This document shows, one piece after another, positions 7,835-15,268 of a DNA stretch of 32,825 nucleotides (its first letter is position 1; each line of letters opens with the position of its first letter). Position numbers and translations under genes: made by a program. This DNA comes from DATEAV01 sp964513155 (GTDB taxonomy: Bacteria > Chloroflexota > Anaerolineae > Anaerolineales > E44-bin32): NCBI GenBank assembly GCA_964513155.1, contig CAZEMA010000017.1, positions 1 through 32,825 of the forward strand, read 5' to 3'. Below the pieces are notes generated by a model. That model was given only the letters and a program-made list of their open reading frames with translations. It searched no databases and had not been told where the DNA came from.

Positions 7835-8083
7835 GGAGGTCCGCCGCAGAGCCTCGCGGCCATTTCCGCGGCATACCAGGAACCGCGGCCGCCCTGCCCG
7901 CAACGCTCGAGGCTGGCTCCGCCCGTTGATGGCATGTTGGAGCCTCGCGCCTGGCCAGGCTCAACTCTGCACAAGGCCGAGGATTGATCGGTTTGCGGCC
8001 GCCACGCCGGAGGGAAGTGGCTTGCGAACCTGCTATCACGGTCTTGTGACCCGGCCCAAGGCCGGCGAGATTCTCTCTCCAAG

Positions 8084-8112
8084 TTGCCCGCCCCTCACCG
8101 GGGCTGTATACT
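8084..8112 (+). promoter_or_regulatory. Sigma-70 promoter, TTGCCC-N17-TATACT
   Basis: A -35 box TTGCCC (8084-8089) and a -10 box TATACT (8107-8112) are separated by exactly 17 nt. Transcription would start near 8119, about 340 nt before the next gene's ATG. This leaves an unusually long leader or a separate small RNA. Confidence 0.6.
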
Positions 8113-8118
8113 CTGCTG

Positions 8119-8458
8119 GAAGGCTGTTTTCAGCCTCGTTGCCCGCCCAGGCAAGGCAGGGCGAGTGCCCGAGGCGAATGCGGGAGGCTGGGTCCTGGCC
8201 GACGGGCGGCCATAGCGTCTCGGCGGATCGCCTGAGCATCGCGAGCAGGATCGGGGTAGCGCGGCTACCGGGTCTCGCCGGCGCAACAGGAAGGGACCCG
8301 TGTCGCGAGATCGTCCGGTCTCGGCTCCCGTTCGGGACCTGGTTGTCGGAGCTCCAGGCAGAGATTGAGAAACGAGAGAGTGTGTCCCGGCGGGCAGGCT
8401 CCGTCACGGGTGCGCGAGGCCGGAGATGTCAGGCGCAGCCCCTGACAGGAGGCATCCA
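8119..8458 (+). ncRNA. Candidate structured leader RNA or small RNA
   Basis: Starting at the predicted transcription start there is a perfect AGGCTG-TTTT-CAGCCT hairpin (8121-8136), then TTGCC/GGCAA (8139-8154) and GGTAGC/GCTACC (8255-8269). Just before the gene there is a perfect 7-bp TGTCAGG/CCTGACA stem (8427-8447). I recognise no known RNA family. It could be a 5' leader that regulates the following membrane-protein gene, an independent small RNA, or chance pairing in GC-rich DNA. Confidence 0.3.
8427..8452 (+). promoter_or_regulatory. Hairpin abutting the Shine-Dalgarno of the polytopic membrane protein
   Basis: TGTCAGG (8427-8433) and CCTGACA (8441-8447) form a perfect 7-bp stem with a 7-nt loop. 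The last base of the stem is also the first A of the AGGAGG ribosome-binding site (8447-8452), 6 nt before the ATG. The position would suit translational control. Confidence 0.4.
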
Positions 8459-9156
8459 ATGTTCTCATCCAGGCTGCTTCTCGGCCTTGCAATCCTTGTC
8501 CTTGGGCGCAAGCTCCTGTGGCTCTTCATCGGGGGCGTCAGCTTCACCTTCATCTCAGTGCTCCTGGAGCTCCTCTTGCCGGGGGAGTCGCAGGCAGCCT
8601 ACCTGNNNNNNNNNNNNNNNNNNNNNNNNNNNNNNNNNNNNNNNNNNNNNNNNNNNNNNNNNNNNNNNNNNNNNNNNNNNNNNNNNNNNNNNNNNNNNNN
8701 NNNNNCATCTCAGTGCTCCTGGAGCTCCTCTTGCCGGGGGAGTCGCAGGCAGCCTACCTGGTGGTTGGACTCGTTGCCGGGCTGATGAGCGCGCTGATGG
8801 CCATCTTCCTGCGCGAACACGCCGTGAATCTGTCGGGTTTCTTCGCCGGCGGAGCGATCGCCATTAGCCTCCTAGGACTCCTCGACGTCGACGGCGGCCG
8901 GTTAACGTGGCTGGTCATCGCCCTTGGCGGGTTGCTTGGCGTCGCAATTGTGGCCGCATTGCTGGAGAGCGGGGTCATCGTCCTTTCCTCGATGACCGGG
9001 GCGATCATGGTGGCCCAGGCCTTCCATCTTGACCTGGTGACAACAGCCATCGTCATCATCGGCCTGACGATTGCGGGATCCATCGTGCAGGGAATCATCC
9101 TCAAGGTATCGCAGGTGGGACCTGCCCCTCCGGTAACCGACGAGCCGCGGCACTAG
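8459..9156 (+). CDS. Small polytopic membrane protein (DUF4203-like), split by a false assembly gap
   Basis: As given, the frame is interrupted by 100 N (8606-8705), and the sequence after the gap repeats the 55 bp before it. Removing 8606-8760 rejoins the frame exactly (...GESQAAYL + VVGLVAGLMSAL...) into a 180-residue protein with about six hydrophobic helices. It resembles small DUF4203/TM7S3-TM198-type membrane proteins, including a glycine-rich FFAGGAIAISLLG helix and an SSMTGAIMVAQAF segment. That family match is from memory and tentative. The function is unknown. The ATG has a strong AGGAGG at 6 nt. The gene stands alone, between a long leader and a strong hairpin. Confidence 0.75.
8551..8605 (+). 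repeat. 55-bp duplicate, copy 1 (contig-end overlap)
   Basis: Identical to 8706-8760 on the other side of the N run. Both copies encode the same residues (ISVLLELLLPGESQAAYL). This is an assembly artefact rather than a biological repeat. Confidence 0.9.
8606..8705. other. Assembly gap (100 N), spurious
   Basis: Exactly 100 N between two identical 55-bp sequences. The flanking contigs overlap, so no sequence is likely to be missing. Confidence 0.9.
8706..8760 (+). repeat. 55-bp duplicate, copy 2 (contig-end overlap)
   Basis: Second copy of 8551-8605. Its reading frame is shifted relative to copy 1 only because of the 100-N spacer. Confidence 0.9.
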
Positions 9157-9712
9157 GAGTGCGATGAAAAGTGTCTGCCTCCCGGAAAGAACTCGTATCT
9201 CCGGTTCTCTTCCCCGGGCAAGGGCGCTCTTCATCACCCTGCTAGCGGACCCTTCCCGCCCGGGACAGGCGGCAATCATCCCAGCGTATTTCGATTAGGC
9301 CGTTGGGCAGTCGAGGCCATGGCCTCGCGCGCTCCTAGGCCCACTGCTCCTCCCCGATGACCGGTCGCTCCATGGCTGAGCTACCCGACTTGGCCAGGAA
9401 TGCCGGGCGGGCTCGTACATCCACGCCGACCTGGCCTCTTGCGGAAGATCCTAGACACGGTCCTGACTGGCCAGGCTTGAGAGCCCATCCCATCCGGCAA
9501 GGTCAGCACTCCGCCAGTGATCCCCGCGCGAGGGGAAACGGGATCTCGGCCTTGCTGGGCGCGGCCCCGGTCAAGAGGGCGCGTTCAGGCCAGGCGACCT
9601 CCGCCCCGAATGACCCGCGGCCAGCGCAGGCGGCCGAAGGGCATTCGCGTGGGACGTGTTGTCGCTGACGAGGAGGAAATGAGAATCGCGGCCGGAGGCG
9701 AGAGGTCGCGCC
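9157..9712. other. 556-bp intergenic region
   Basis: It contains a strong hairpin at 9181-9218 just after the membrane-protein gene. I can support nothing else. A 44-codon frame at 9164-9298 has a fair ribosome-binding site but overlaps the hairpin and looks random. No tRNA-like fold survives inspection. Confidence 0.55.
9181..9218 (+). terminator. Long GC-rich hairpin after the polytopic membrane-protein gene
   Basis: CCCGGAAAGAAC pairs with GTTCTCTTCCCCGGG around an 11-nt loop, giving about 12 bp with small bulges. It starts 25 nt after the stop codon. No T-run follows, so it is a probable 3'-end structure but not a textbook intrinsic terminator. Confidence 0.45.
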
Positions 9713-10210
9713 TCAGGTTAGGCTTCCCTGGTTCATCTGCCCGAAGACCGACGCGTAGTCAGAGCTGGCGAATCGGAAGCCCACGACCCCTTCCGGCCCG
9801 CCCTTCGCCACCTTGAGGGACTCGATTTTGACTGAGGCTCGCACCTGACGGATGTGTGCCCGCATTTGCCGAGACTGGGCGGTCAGGAGAGCCTGCCTGC
9901 CGAGCCAGACGACGGTCAGGGCGGAGACAATCGTAACGATCCCACTCGTCCAGCATTCAACGCCGAGGAAGGCAGCTACCAAGAGGGTGATGATCCCCGC
10001 CGAGAGCGACAGCATGCCCGCCTTTCGACCCTCTTCGACGTCGACCCCGTATGCCGCGTAGCATTCATCGCAGAGCGGAAAGTGGACGGTCAGGCTGTGC
10101 TTGTTGTCCCAGCTGGTGGCGTAGGCGGGGAGAGACTTGCGGCTTGCAGGGGCGGCGCAGGCAACACACGAGGGAGGGGTGTCGTATTCCGCCCGGAGGT
10201 CCACTTGCAC
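9713..10210 (-). CDS. Hypothetical membrane protein with a CxxC-CxxC zinc-binding head
   Basis: The convincing part of this frame starts near residues VQVDLRAEYDTPPSCVACAAPAS. It has a CVAC and a CDEC pair 28 residues apart, which could bind one zinc. Two hydrophobic helices follow (MLSLSAGIITLLVAAFLGVE and the GIVTIVSALTVVWLG region), then a basic segment and a tail ending FGQMNQGSLT. I do not recognise the family. The start is uncertain: GTG at 10210 is my choice, giving 165 residues. An ATG at 10354 and the open frame up to 10699 add sequence with non-protein-like composition and no ribosome-binding site. The gene lies downstream of glmS, in the same direction. Confidence 0.55.
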   Translation of the reverse strand: MQVDLRAEYDTPPSCVACAAPASRKSLPAYATSWDNKHSLTVHFPLCDECYAAYGVDVEEGRKAGMLSLSAGIITLLVAAFLGVECWTSGIVTIVSALTVVWLGRQALLTAQSRQMRAHIRQVRASVKIESLKVAKGGPEGVVGFRFASSDYASVFGQMNQGSLT

Positions 10211-10738
10211 CCTTGCCCATTTGCTTCTGTGCCGCGACGCGGGCAGGGCGGAGGCTTCGGATCCCCAGACGTCCAAGCCCGGATTCGACGCCAGGCGCAG
10301 CGCCCCGTCTCTCACTCCTGACCCACCGTTCTCTTGCTGCACTCGCTTCCCCATTCGGGAGGCTGACACCGAGACCGCCAATGCGCAGCCCGGTCTGTCC
10401 AGAGCCCACGCCGGCCTCGCCGACCCCCGCGGACCACCGGAGGCCCGACGGAAAACGGACCCCCAAGCCCCTTCGGCGCTGGCGCTGTCGGCAATAAGGC
10501 GGCTCGAACTACGGAGCCGCCGAGGATCATTGTCGCGCCCCGCCCGCCGGAAAGCGATGGAACCTTCTTCTCCCCCTCCGCAAGGCGCTGCCAATCGGGC
10601 TTCGCGGGCACAGCCCAGGTACTTCCCTGTTATCGCCCGCGAAGTGAGCCGCCCCTCTTCATGGGCTGTCTGCGTTTGGGGCCGTCGCCCGGCCCCCAAC
10701 CGGCGCCCTCCGAGGCTGTCTCCCCCCCGAGAAAGGCG
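10211..10738. other. 528-bp region between the small membrane protein and glmS
   Basis: The minus-strand frame of the small membrane protein stays open here up to 10699, but its residues look random. The only structure I can point to is the hairpin at 10676-10699 near the glmS stop. No promoter or RNA gene was recognised. Confidence 0.4.
10676..10699 (-). terminator. Hairpin downstream of glmS
   Basis: TTGGGGCC and GGCCCCCAA pair (8 bp with one bulged base) around a 7-nt loop, 40 nt past the glmS stop codon. It lacks a T-run, so a terminator role is tentative. Confidence 0.4.
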
Positions 10739-12580
10739 CTATTCGACCGTCACGCTCTTGGCCAGATTGCGGGGCTGGTCAACGTCGGCGCCCCGCAGGA
10801 CAGCGATGTGGTAGGCAAGCAACTGTAGCGGGATGATCGTTGTCACAGGGCTCAGCAGCCAGGGGGTTTCGGGCACCCACAGGACATGGTCGACCAGGTT
10901 GGACAATGCCTCATCGCCATCTGTGGCGACCGCCACCACGACACCGCCTCGGGCCTTCGCTTGCTCGATCTGGCTGAGCATCTTCTCGTGCCAGGGATCC
11001 CTTACCGCAATCGCCAGGACAGGCATCGTCCTGTCCACCAACGCGATCGGGCCATGCTTCATCTCTCCCGCCGGATAAGCCTCGGCATGGATGTACGAGA
11101 TCTCCTTGAGTTTGAGCGCTCCCTCGTAGGCGATCGGCATGTTGATGCCGCGGCCGAGGTAGAGGCAGTGTGACGCGTCTTTTAGCGTCAGGGCAACCTT
11201 CCTGACATCGGCCTCCCGGTCCAGACACCTCCCGATAAGATCCGGCAGCAGCCGGAGGTCGCGCACAAGCTGGCGGCGCTTGCCGTCCTCCAGCGTGCCC
11301 CGCATGTGCCCCAGAAGGACTGCCAGGAGATAGAGATCCACTAGAGGCGCGGTGAACGCCTTGGTGGAGGCGACCCCGATCTCGGGGCCCGTCTGCATCG
11401 CGATGCATCCGTTGGCTATGCGCATCGCCTGCGACCCCAAGACGTTCACAATGCTCCATAGCAGGGCGCCTCGGCGGCGCGCCTCATCCATCGCTGCCAG
11501 AGTGTCGGCCGTCTCCCCCGATTGGCTGATGGCAAGCACCACGGTGTCCTCTTCTACAATCGGCTCCCGATAGCGGAACTCCGAAGCAATATCCACCTCA
11601 ACCGGCAGCCGGGCAATCCGTTCGATCAGCACCTTTCCGACAAGACCGGCATGGGCAGCCGTGCCGCAGGCAATAATGATGATCCGGCGGATGCGCTTGG
11701 CCAGGTCAGGAGATAGGTTCAGCTGGGGCAGAAGAACCTCGCCCGCCTCGAAGTCGACACGGCCTGCGAGCGTGTCGGTCAACGAGCGGACCTGCTCGTG
11801 GATTTCCTTGAGCATGAAGTGCCGGTATTCCCCCTTCTCGGCCGACACCGGGTCCCAGAGCACGGGCTGGACATCCAGCGAGACGGGCTCCCCCTCCAGG
11901 GTCCAGGCTCGAAACCCTTCGCGCGTGACGACTGCCAACTGGCCCGCCTCTAGGAACGCCACCCGGCGGGTATGCTCGAGGATGGCAGGCATGTCCGAGG
12001 CCACGAACATCTCCCCCTCGCCGACACCGATGACGACTCCTCCGGCGTTCCCGACCCGGGCCGCGACGATCCGGTCGGGCTCACGCGCCGACAGGAGAAC
12101 GATCCCATGAGCGCCCTTCAGATGCCGGATGGCGTTGCGCGCTGCCTTCGCCAGATCGTCCCCCATGGCCAGGTAGCGCTCGACCAGATGGACGATGACC
12201 TCAGAGTCCGTGTCCGAGTTGAAGTGCACGCCCTCCGCGGCCAGCTCCTCCCGGAGCATCACGAAGTTCTCGACGATGCCGTTGTGGACCACGACGACCT
12301 CACCCGATGCCCCGACATGTGGGTGAGCGTTGCGTGCATTTGGCTCTCCATGGGTTGCCCAGCGGGTATGCCCGATTCCCACCGTACCTTGAAGGGGATC
12401 CGCCTCTACCATGGAGACCAACCGGCGGAGCTTGCCCGCGTCCCGGCGGACTTCCATCTTACCTTGGTGGATCACGGCGATGCCCGCCGAATCGTAGCCG
12501 CGGTACTCCAGCCGGCGAAGACCTTCCAGGATGATCGGCGTAGCCTCGCGCGCGCCGACGTAACCAACGATGCCGCACAT
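10739..12580 (-). CDS. glmS: Glutamine-fructose-6-phosphate aminotransferase (isomerizing)
   Basis: The 613-residue enzyme makes glucosamine-6-phosphate from fructose-6-phosphate and glutamine, the first step towards UDP-GlcNAc for peptidoglycan and other envelope glycans. The N-terminal glutaminase domain starts MCGIVGYVG, so Cys2 becomes the catalytic N-terminal nucleophile. RRLEYRGYDSAG and GHTRWATHG follow. The two SIS sugar-isomerase domains show the ACGTAAHAG and SQSGETADT motifs. The C-terminus has EAYPAGEMKHGPIALVD and ends with the usual AKSVTVE. The length is normal. The ATG is preceded by GGAG. A glmS-ribozyme-like element lies 60 nt upstream, which predicts feedback by glucosamine-6-phosphate. 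Confidence 0.96.
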   Translation of the reverse strand: MCGIVGYVGAREATPIILEGLRRLEYRGYDSAGIAVIHQGKMEVRRDAGKLRRLVSMVEADPLQGTVGIGHTRWATHGEPNARNAHPHVGASGEVVVVHNGIVENFVMLREELAAEGVHFNSDTDSEVIVHLVERYLAMGDDLAKAARNAIRHLKGAHGIVLLSAREPDRIVAARVGNAGGVVIGVGEGEMFVASDMPAILEHTRRVAFLEAGQLAVVTREGFRAWTLEGEPVSLDVQPVLWDPVSAEKGEYRHFMLKEIHEQVRSLTDTLAGRVDFEAGEVLLPQLNLSPDLAKRIRRIIIIACGTAAHAGLVGKVLIERIARLPVEVDIASEFRYREPIVEEDTVVLAISQSGETADTLAAMDEARRRGALLWSIVNVLGSQAMRIANGCIAMQTGPEIGVASTKAFTAPLVDLYLLAVLLGHMRGTLEDGKRRQLVRDLRLLPDLIGRCLDREADVRKVALTLKDASHCLYLGRGINMPIAYEGALKLKEISYIHAEAYPAGEMKHGPIALVDRTMPVLAIAVRDPWHEKMLSQIEQAKARGGVVVAVATDGDEALSNLVDHVLWVPETPWLLSPVTTIIPLQLLAYHIAVLRGADVDQPRNLAKSVTVE

Positions 12581-12639
12581 GGCTATCTCCGTTTCGATTG
12601 TCGATGAGACTGGCTGACACCACTCCCCGCGGTCCTTGT

Positions 12640-12840
12640 CCGTGCTGTCACCAGGACGGCGTTTCCCGCAGGGTTGACTGGTCTTGTTGGCGGGCGGTGG
12701 TGCGCCCGGAGGGCATCCGCTGATCCTTCGATTTTCCCGGGCAGGCGGTGGGGAGCCGCCTGTTCGCTCCGGTTGGCCCCGCCATGCGGCGGGGAACCCT
12801 CATCCTCGTCACCCCGACGACTTCATCGGGGCCATGCGCT
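12640..12840 (-). ncRNA. glmS self-cleaving ribozyme/riboswitch, with a structured insertion
   Basis: On the minus strand, 60 nt before glmS, the conserved core of the glmS ribozyme appears in order. These are A|GCGC at the expected cleavage site (12840/12839), P1 hairpin CCCCGA/TCGGGG, GACGAGG (12810-12804), GAGGGTT (to 12795), ATCGAA (12732-12727) and GCGGATGCCCTC (12720-12709). The last closes P2 by GAGGG/CCCTC pairing. P3 follows as CGGGCG/CGCCCG (12708-12691), and a P4-like ACCAG/CTGGT comes next. In known members glucosamine-6-phosphate binds as cofactor and triggers self-cleavage, lowering glmS expression. Two departures stand out. There is a 62-nt insertion between GGGTT and ATCGAA, and the P2.2 pairing is weakened (GCGCA/AGCGG in place of GCGCC/GGCGG). 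The 3' boundary is approximate. Confidence 0.75.
12733..12794 (-). other. 62-nt two-hairpin insertion within the glmS ribozyme P2 region
   Basis: The segment splits what is normally a contiguous GGGTT-ATCGA core. It can fold into a perfect CCCCGCC-GCAT-GGCGGGG hairpin and a perfect CAGGCGG/CCGCCTG hairpin with a 7-nt loop. An adjoining AACC could also extend the first stem by pairing with the GGTT of the core, which would compete with the active fold. Confidence 0.65.
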
Positions 12841-12906
12841 GTCTGAGACAATCACTCTGTTCCCGCCCACAGCCTCCTACCAGGAGATGCTTGCACCTGC
12901 TCCTGC

Positions 12907-12912
12907 ATTGTA
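12907..12912 (-). promoter_or_regulatory. Possible -10 box for the glmS transcript
   Basis: TACAAT on the minus strand lies about 67 nt upstream of the predicted ribozyme cleavage site, in a position where a promoter is needed. No convincing -35 or extended TG motif accompanies it. Confidence 0.35.
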
Positions 12913-12963
12913 CTCCTTCCCAATCGTCACGCCTACCCTCAGGTTTTGAGGCCGTGTCAATGG

Positions 12964-13698
12964 CTACACGAAGTCCAACAACCGGGGGGGCGTCCCTACA
13001 CGCGCAGCATACACGCCTTGACGCTCTGCGGGGAGCATTTCCGCCAGGACGGTCATCGCCTCATCGGTCATCTGGCGCAACACCTCGCGGCCCGGCCGCC
13101 CTCCCTCGGCACGGAAGCGGAACCCCCGTCCCAGGCGGACGACTGCCCCCGGCTCTCGCCATCGTGCCAGGTTCAACGCCGGGAAGCCGCACGTGCCCTC
13201 CACAGCCACGGGAATGATCGTCGCCCCCGACCTGGCCCCCAAGTAGGCCACCCCTTCCTTCGCCTCCCGCAGGCTTGGGCCCCGGGTGCCCTCCGGCGCG
13301 ACCAGAATCACCTCCCCTGCCTGCAACACGGCCAGCGCGTGGCGAAGCGCCCGCCGATCGACCTCCCCCCGGCGCACCGGAATGACGCCCCACAACCAGG
13401 GGAAGATGCCCCATACCGGGTATCGATAGACCTCCTCCTTGGCCATCGGCACGATGTTGCGGGGCAGGCATCCCAGGACCACGATCGGATCCACGAAGGC
13501 GATATGGTTGATCATCAGGATTGCCGGGCCGGTGGCCGGAAAGTGCTCGAGACCTTCCACCCGGTCAAACTTCGCCAAGAAGCGGAAGCCGATCTCGCGG
13601 ACCATCCAGCGCAGGATCTGCCGCCTGCGCTCGAGGCGCGCGTGGTCGTAGGGTCCGGCAGCGCCAGCCGAATTGTCACCGATGGTCATCCCTTGCAT
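12964..13698 (-). CDS. 1-acyl-sn-glycerol-3-phosphate acyltransferase (PlsC family)
   Basis: The 244-residue acyltransferase probably adds the second acyl chain to lysophosphatidic acid at the inner membrane face. Motif I NHxxxxD is present as NHIAFVD (residues 64-70) and motif III as PEGTRG (135-140), with IPVRRG between and PVAVEGT after. I chose the ATG at 13698 (MQGMTIGDN) because GAGGA lies just upstream. An earlier in-frame ATG at 13737 has no such site. It is 188 bp downstream of a cmk fusion that carries a second, diverged acyltransferase domain. The two may differ in substrate. Confidence 0.88.
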   Translation of the reverse strand: MQGMTIGDNSAGAAGPYDHARLERRRQILRWMVREIGFRFLAKFDRVEGLEHFPATGPAILMINHIAFVDPIVVLGCLPRNIVPMAKEEVYRYPVWGIFPWLWGVIPVRRGEVDRRALRHALAVLQAGEVILVAPEGTRGPSLREAKEGVAYLGARSGATIIPVAVEGTCGFPALNLARWREPGAVVRLGRGFRFRAEGGRPGREVLRQMTDEAMTVLAEMLPAERQGVYAARVGTPPRLLDFV

Positions 13699-13886
13699 GT
13701 CATTCCTCGCCGCCCGTCCACGGCCCCAGGCGACCATGGCACTGCGAATGGGTCGCTCTGACAGGGCCGATTTCCCTGGCCCCCTGATCCTAAAGATATG
13801 CCACGCAGACTTCTCTTCACCCCCGGCCTAGACCCCATCCCCCCTCTTCTTGGCGAGGTCTTCGCACCAACCGCCGGACTCGCGCC

Positions 13887-15254
13887 TCAGCGGTACAGGC
13901 CGCGGTACTCCTCGGGCAACAGGGCCGCGATCGCGTGCATCAATGCGTCGGTGTTCGCCTTCAGCTGCTGCTTGCGGGTGGACGCCCGGAAATCGACTGG
14001 CGGGAGCCGGACAGGTTGGCCAATGACCATCTTCAACGAGCCCCGCCGACCGCGCTTCCAGGCCGCCGTGGCCGACTCGGTTCCGGTGACGCCCACCGGG
14101 ACGACGGGCACCCCCGCCTTGGCTGCCACATAGGCTACGCCCGGCCTCGCCTCCTGCATCCCCGGCACATGCGACCGCCGACCTTCGGGGTCCATCAAGA
14201 CAGGCAATCCAGCCTTCAGCCGCCGGACCATCTCTTCGAGCAAAGCCCGATCTGCCTCGCCCCGGTGAACCGAAAGCGCGCCATACCAGCGCATCAGCTG
14301 CCCCTGACCCGGTCGGGCCAAGACATCCACCGCTCCTGCCGCCTCGACCGCGCGCGGCCAGAAGGCAACAACGAAAGGGGGATCGACGATCGAGATGTGA
14401 TTGCCCGAGACAATGTATCCACCGGTTGCCGGGATGTTCTCCCTACCCTCGATCTGGATACGGCAGAGGATGTGGAACAGGAGGCGAAAGGCCGGCCGTG
14501 CGACCGCGCGAAAGAGCCGCACGCCCCAGGGGATGACCACGGTCGGGCGATCCCCGCCCGTCTGGGATGCGGCGTTGCCGCCACTCACATGCCGGAGAGC
14601 TTGTTCGACGACCTCATCGATTGACAGGCCAGTCGACTCGATCACGACCGCATCAGGAGCGGCCTTGAGGGGCGCGTGCTCGCGGGTCGAGTCGATGCGG
14701 TCTCGTTCCCGCATCGAGCGCAGAACCTCATCGTAGTCCGGCCGCTCCCCTCGGGCCAGGGATTCCTGGGTTCTGCGGCGGGCACGCTCCTCCACCGTGG
14801 CGTCCAGGTAGATCTTCAGGTCGGCGTTGGGAAGGATGACCGTCCCGATGTCCCGCCCGACCATGATCACCCGCCCCCGCAGACCGATCTCCCGCTGGCG
14901 TTCTCCCATCGCCCACCGCACGCCGGGATAGGTCGAGACCTGCGAGACGTCGGCCTCGACCTCCGGCGTGCGAATTGCCCAGGTCACGTCCTCTCCGTCG
15001 AGCAAGACATCGTATTGCCGGCCATCGGCAACGGAAGCCTGCCGGACGTCGATCAAGATCGCCTGCGCCAGCGAGGTCACGGCTTCCTCGTCCGCCACGT
15101 CCAGGCGGCCTCGCAACGCGGCCAGCGTGACGGCGCGATACATCACCCCCGTGTCAAGGTACAGGTAGCTAAGCTTGGAGGCCAACCGCTGAGCCAGCGT
15201 CGACTTGCCGGAGGCCGCAGGACCATCGATGGCAATTGTGCTTGCGATTGTCAT
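13887..15254 (-). CDS. cmk: Cytidylate kinase fused to a PlsC-type acyltransferase
   Basis: The 455-residue protein has two domains. Residues 1-222 are a complete CMP/dCMP kinase: P-loop GPAASGKST (11-19), DTGVMYRAV (34-42), VGRDIGTVI (132-140) and the substrate-binding RxxxDSTRE region (188-193). Residues about 235-455 are an acyltransferase with NHISIVD (285-291) and DPEGRRS (355-361) in place of EGTR. The first makes CDP from CMP and the second should acylate a lysophospholipid. CMP is released when CDP-diacylglycerol is used, so the pair touches the same lipid pathway. The ribosome-binding site AGGAG overlaps the upstream gene's TAG stop. The fusion is continuous, with no stop or frameshift between domains. 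Confidence 0.92.
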   Translation of the reverse strand: MTIASTIAIDGPAASGKSTLAQRLASKLSYLYLDTGVMYRAVTLAALRGRLDVADEEAVTSLAQAILIDVRQASVADGRQYDVLLDGEDVTWAIRTPEVEADVSQVSTYPGVRWAMGERQREIGLRGRVIMVGRDIGTVILPNADLKIYLDATVEERARRRTQESLARGERPDYDEVLRSMRERDRIDSTREHAPLKAAPDAVVIESTGLSIDEVVEQALRHVSGGNAASQTGGDRPTVVIPWGVRLFRAVARPAFRLLFHILCRIQIEGRENIPATGGYIVSGNHISIVDPPFVVAFWPRAVEAAGAVDVLARPGQGQLMRWYGALSVHRGEADRALLEEMVRRLKAGLPVLMDPEGRRSHVPGMQEARPGVAYVAAKAGVPVVPVGVTGTESATAAWKRGRRGSLKMVIGQPVRLPPVDFRASTRKQQLKANTDALMHAIAALLPEEYRGLYR

Positions 15255-15268
15255 TGCAGACTAAGCTC

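Larger units (their letters stand above)
7817..8458. other. 642-bp region without a protein gene; promoter plus structured leader
   Basis: No frame here looks like a real protein. What can be supported is a sigma-70 promoter at 8084-8112 and several hairpins downstream of it: 8121-8136, 8139-8154, 8255-8269 and 8427-8447. The first roughly 265 bp (7817-8083) show nothing I can name. I looked for tRNA, tmRNA, SRP RNA and RNase P landmarks on both strands and found none. Confidence 0.6.

Noticed and set aside
7791..8458. Long plus-strand open frame across the intergenic region
   Set aside because: Arg/Pro/Ser-rich, non-protein-like composition. It continues only through the N gap and reads the membrane-protein gene in the wrong frame.
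8551..8760. 55-bp direct repeat as a CRISPR or attachment-site signature
   Set aside because: Only two copies flanking 100 N, both coding for the same protein stretch. The same pattern recurs at the other gap, so it is an assembly overlap. No CRISPR array or integrase is present in the window.
9164..9298. 44-codon frame with AGGAG site just after the polytopic membrane-protein gene
   Set aside because: It overlaps a strong 3' hairpin (9181-9218) and its residues look random. There is no evidence of a real peptide.
9340..9420. GTAGCTCAG-like string on the minus strand, suggesting a tRNA D-arm
   Set aside because: No GG in the D-loop, no GTTCRA T-loop and no matching acceptor stem, so it is not a tRNA.
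10355..10699. Upstream extension of the small Cys-rich membrane protein
   Set aside because: The frame is open but the residues resemble non-coding GC-rich translation, and no ribosome-binding site supports an upstream start.
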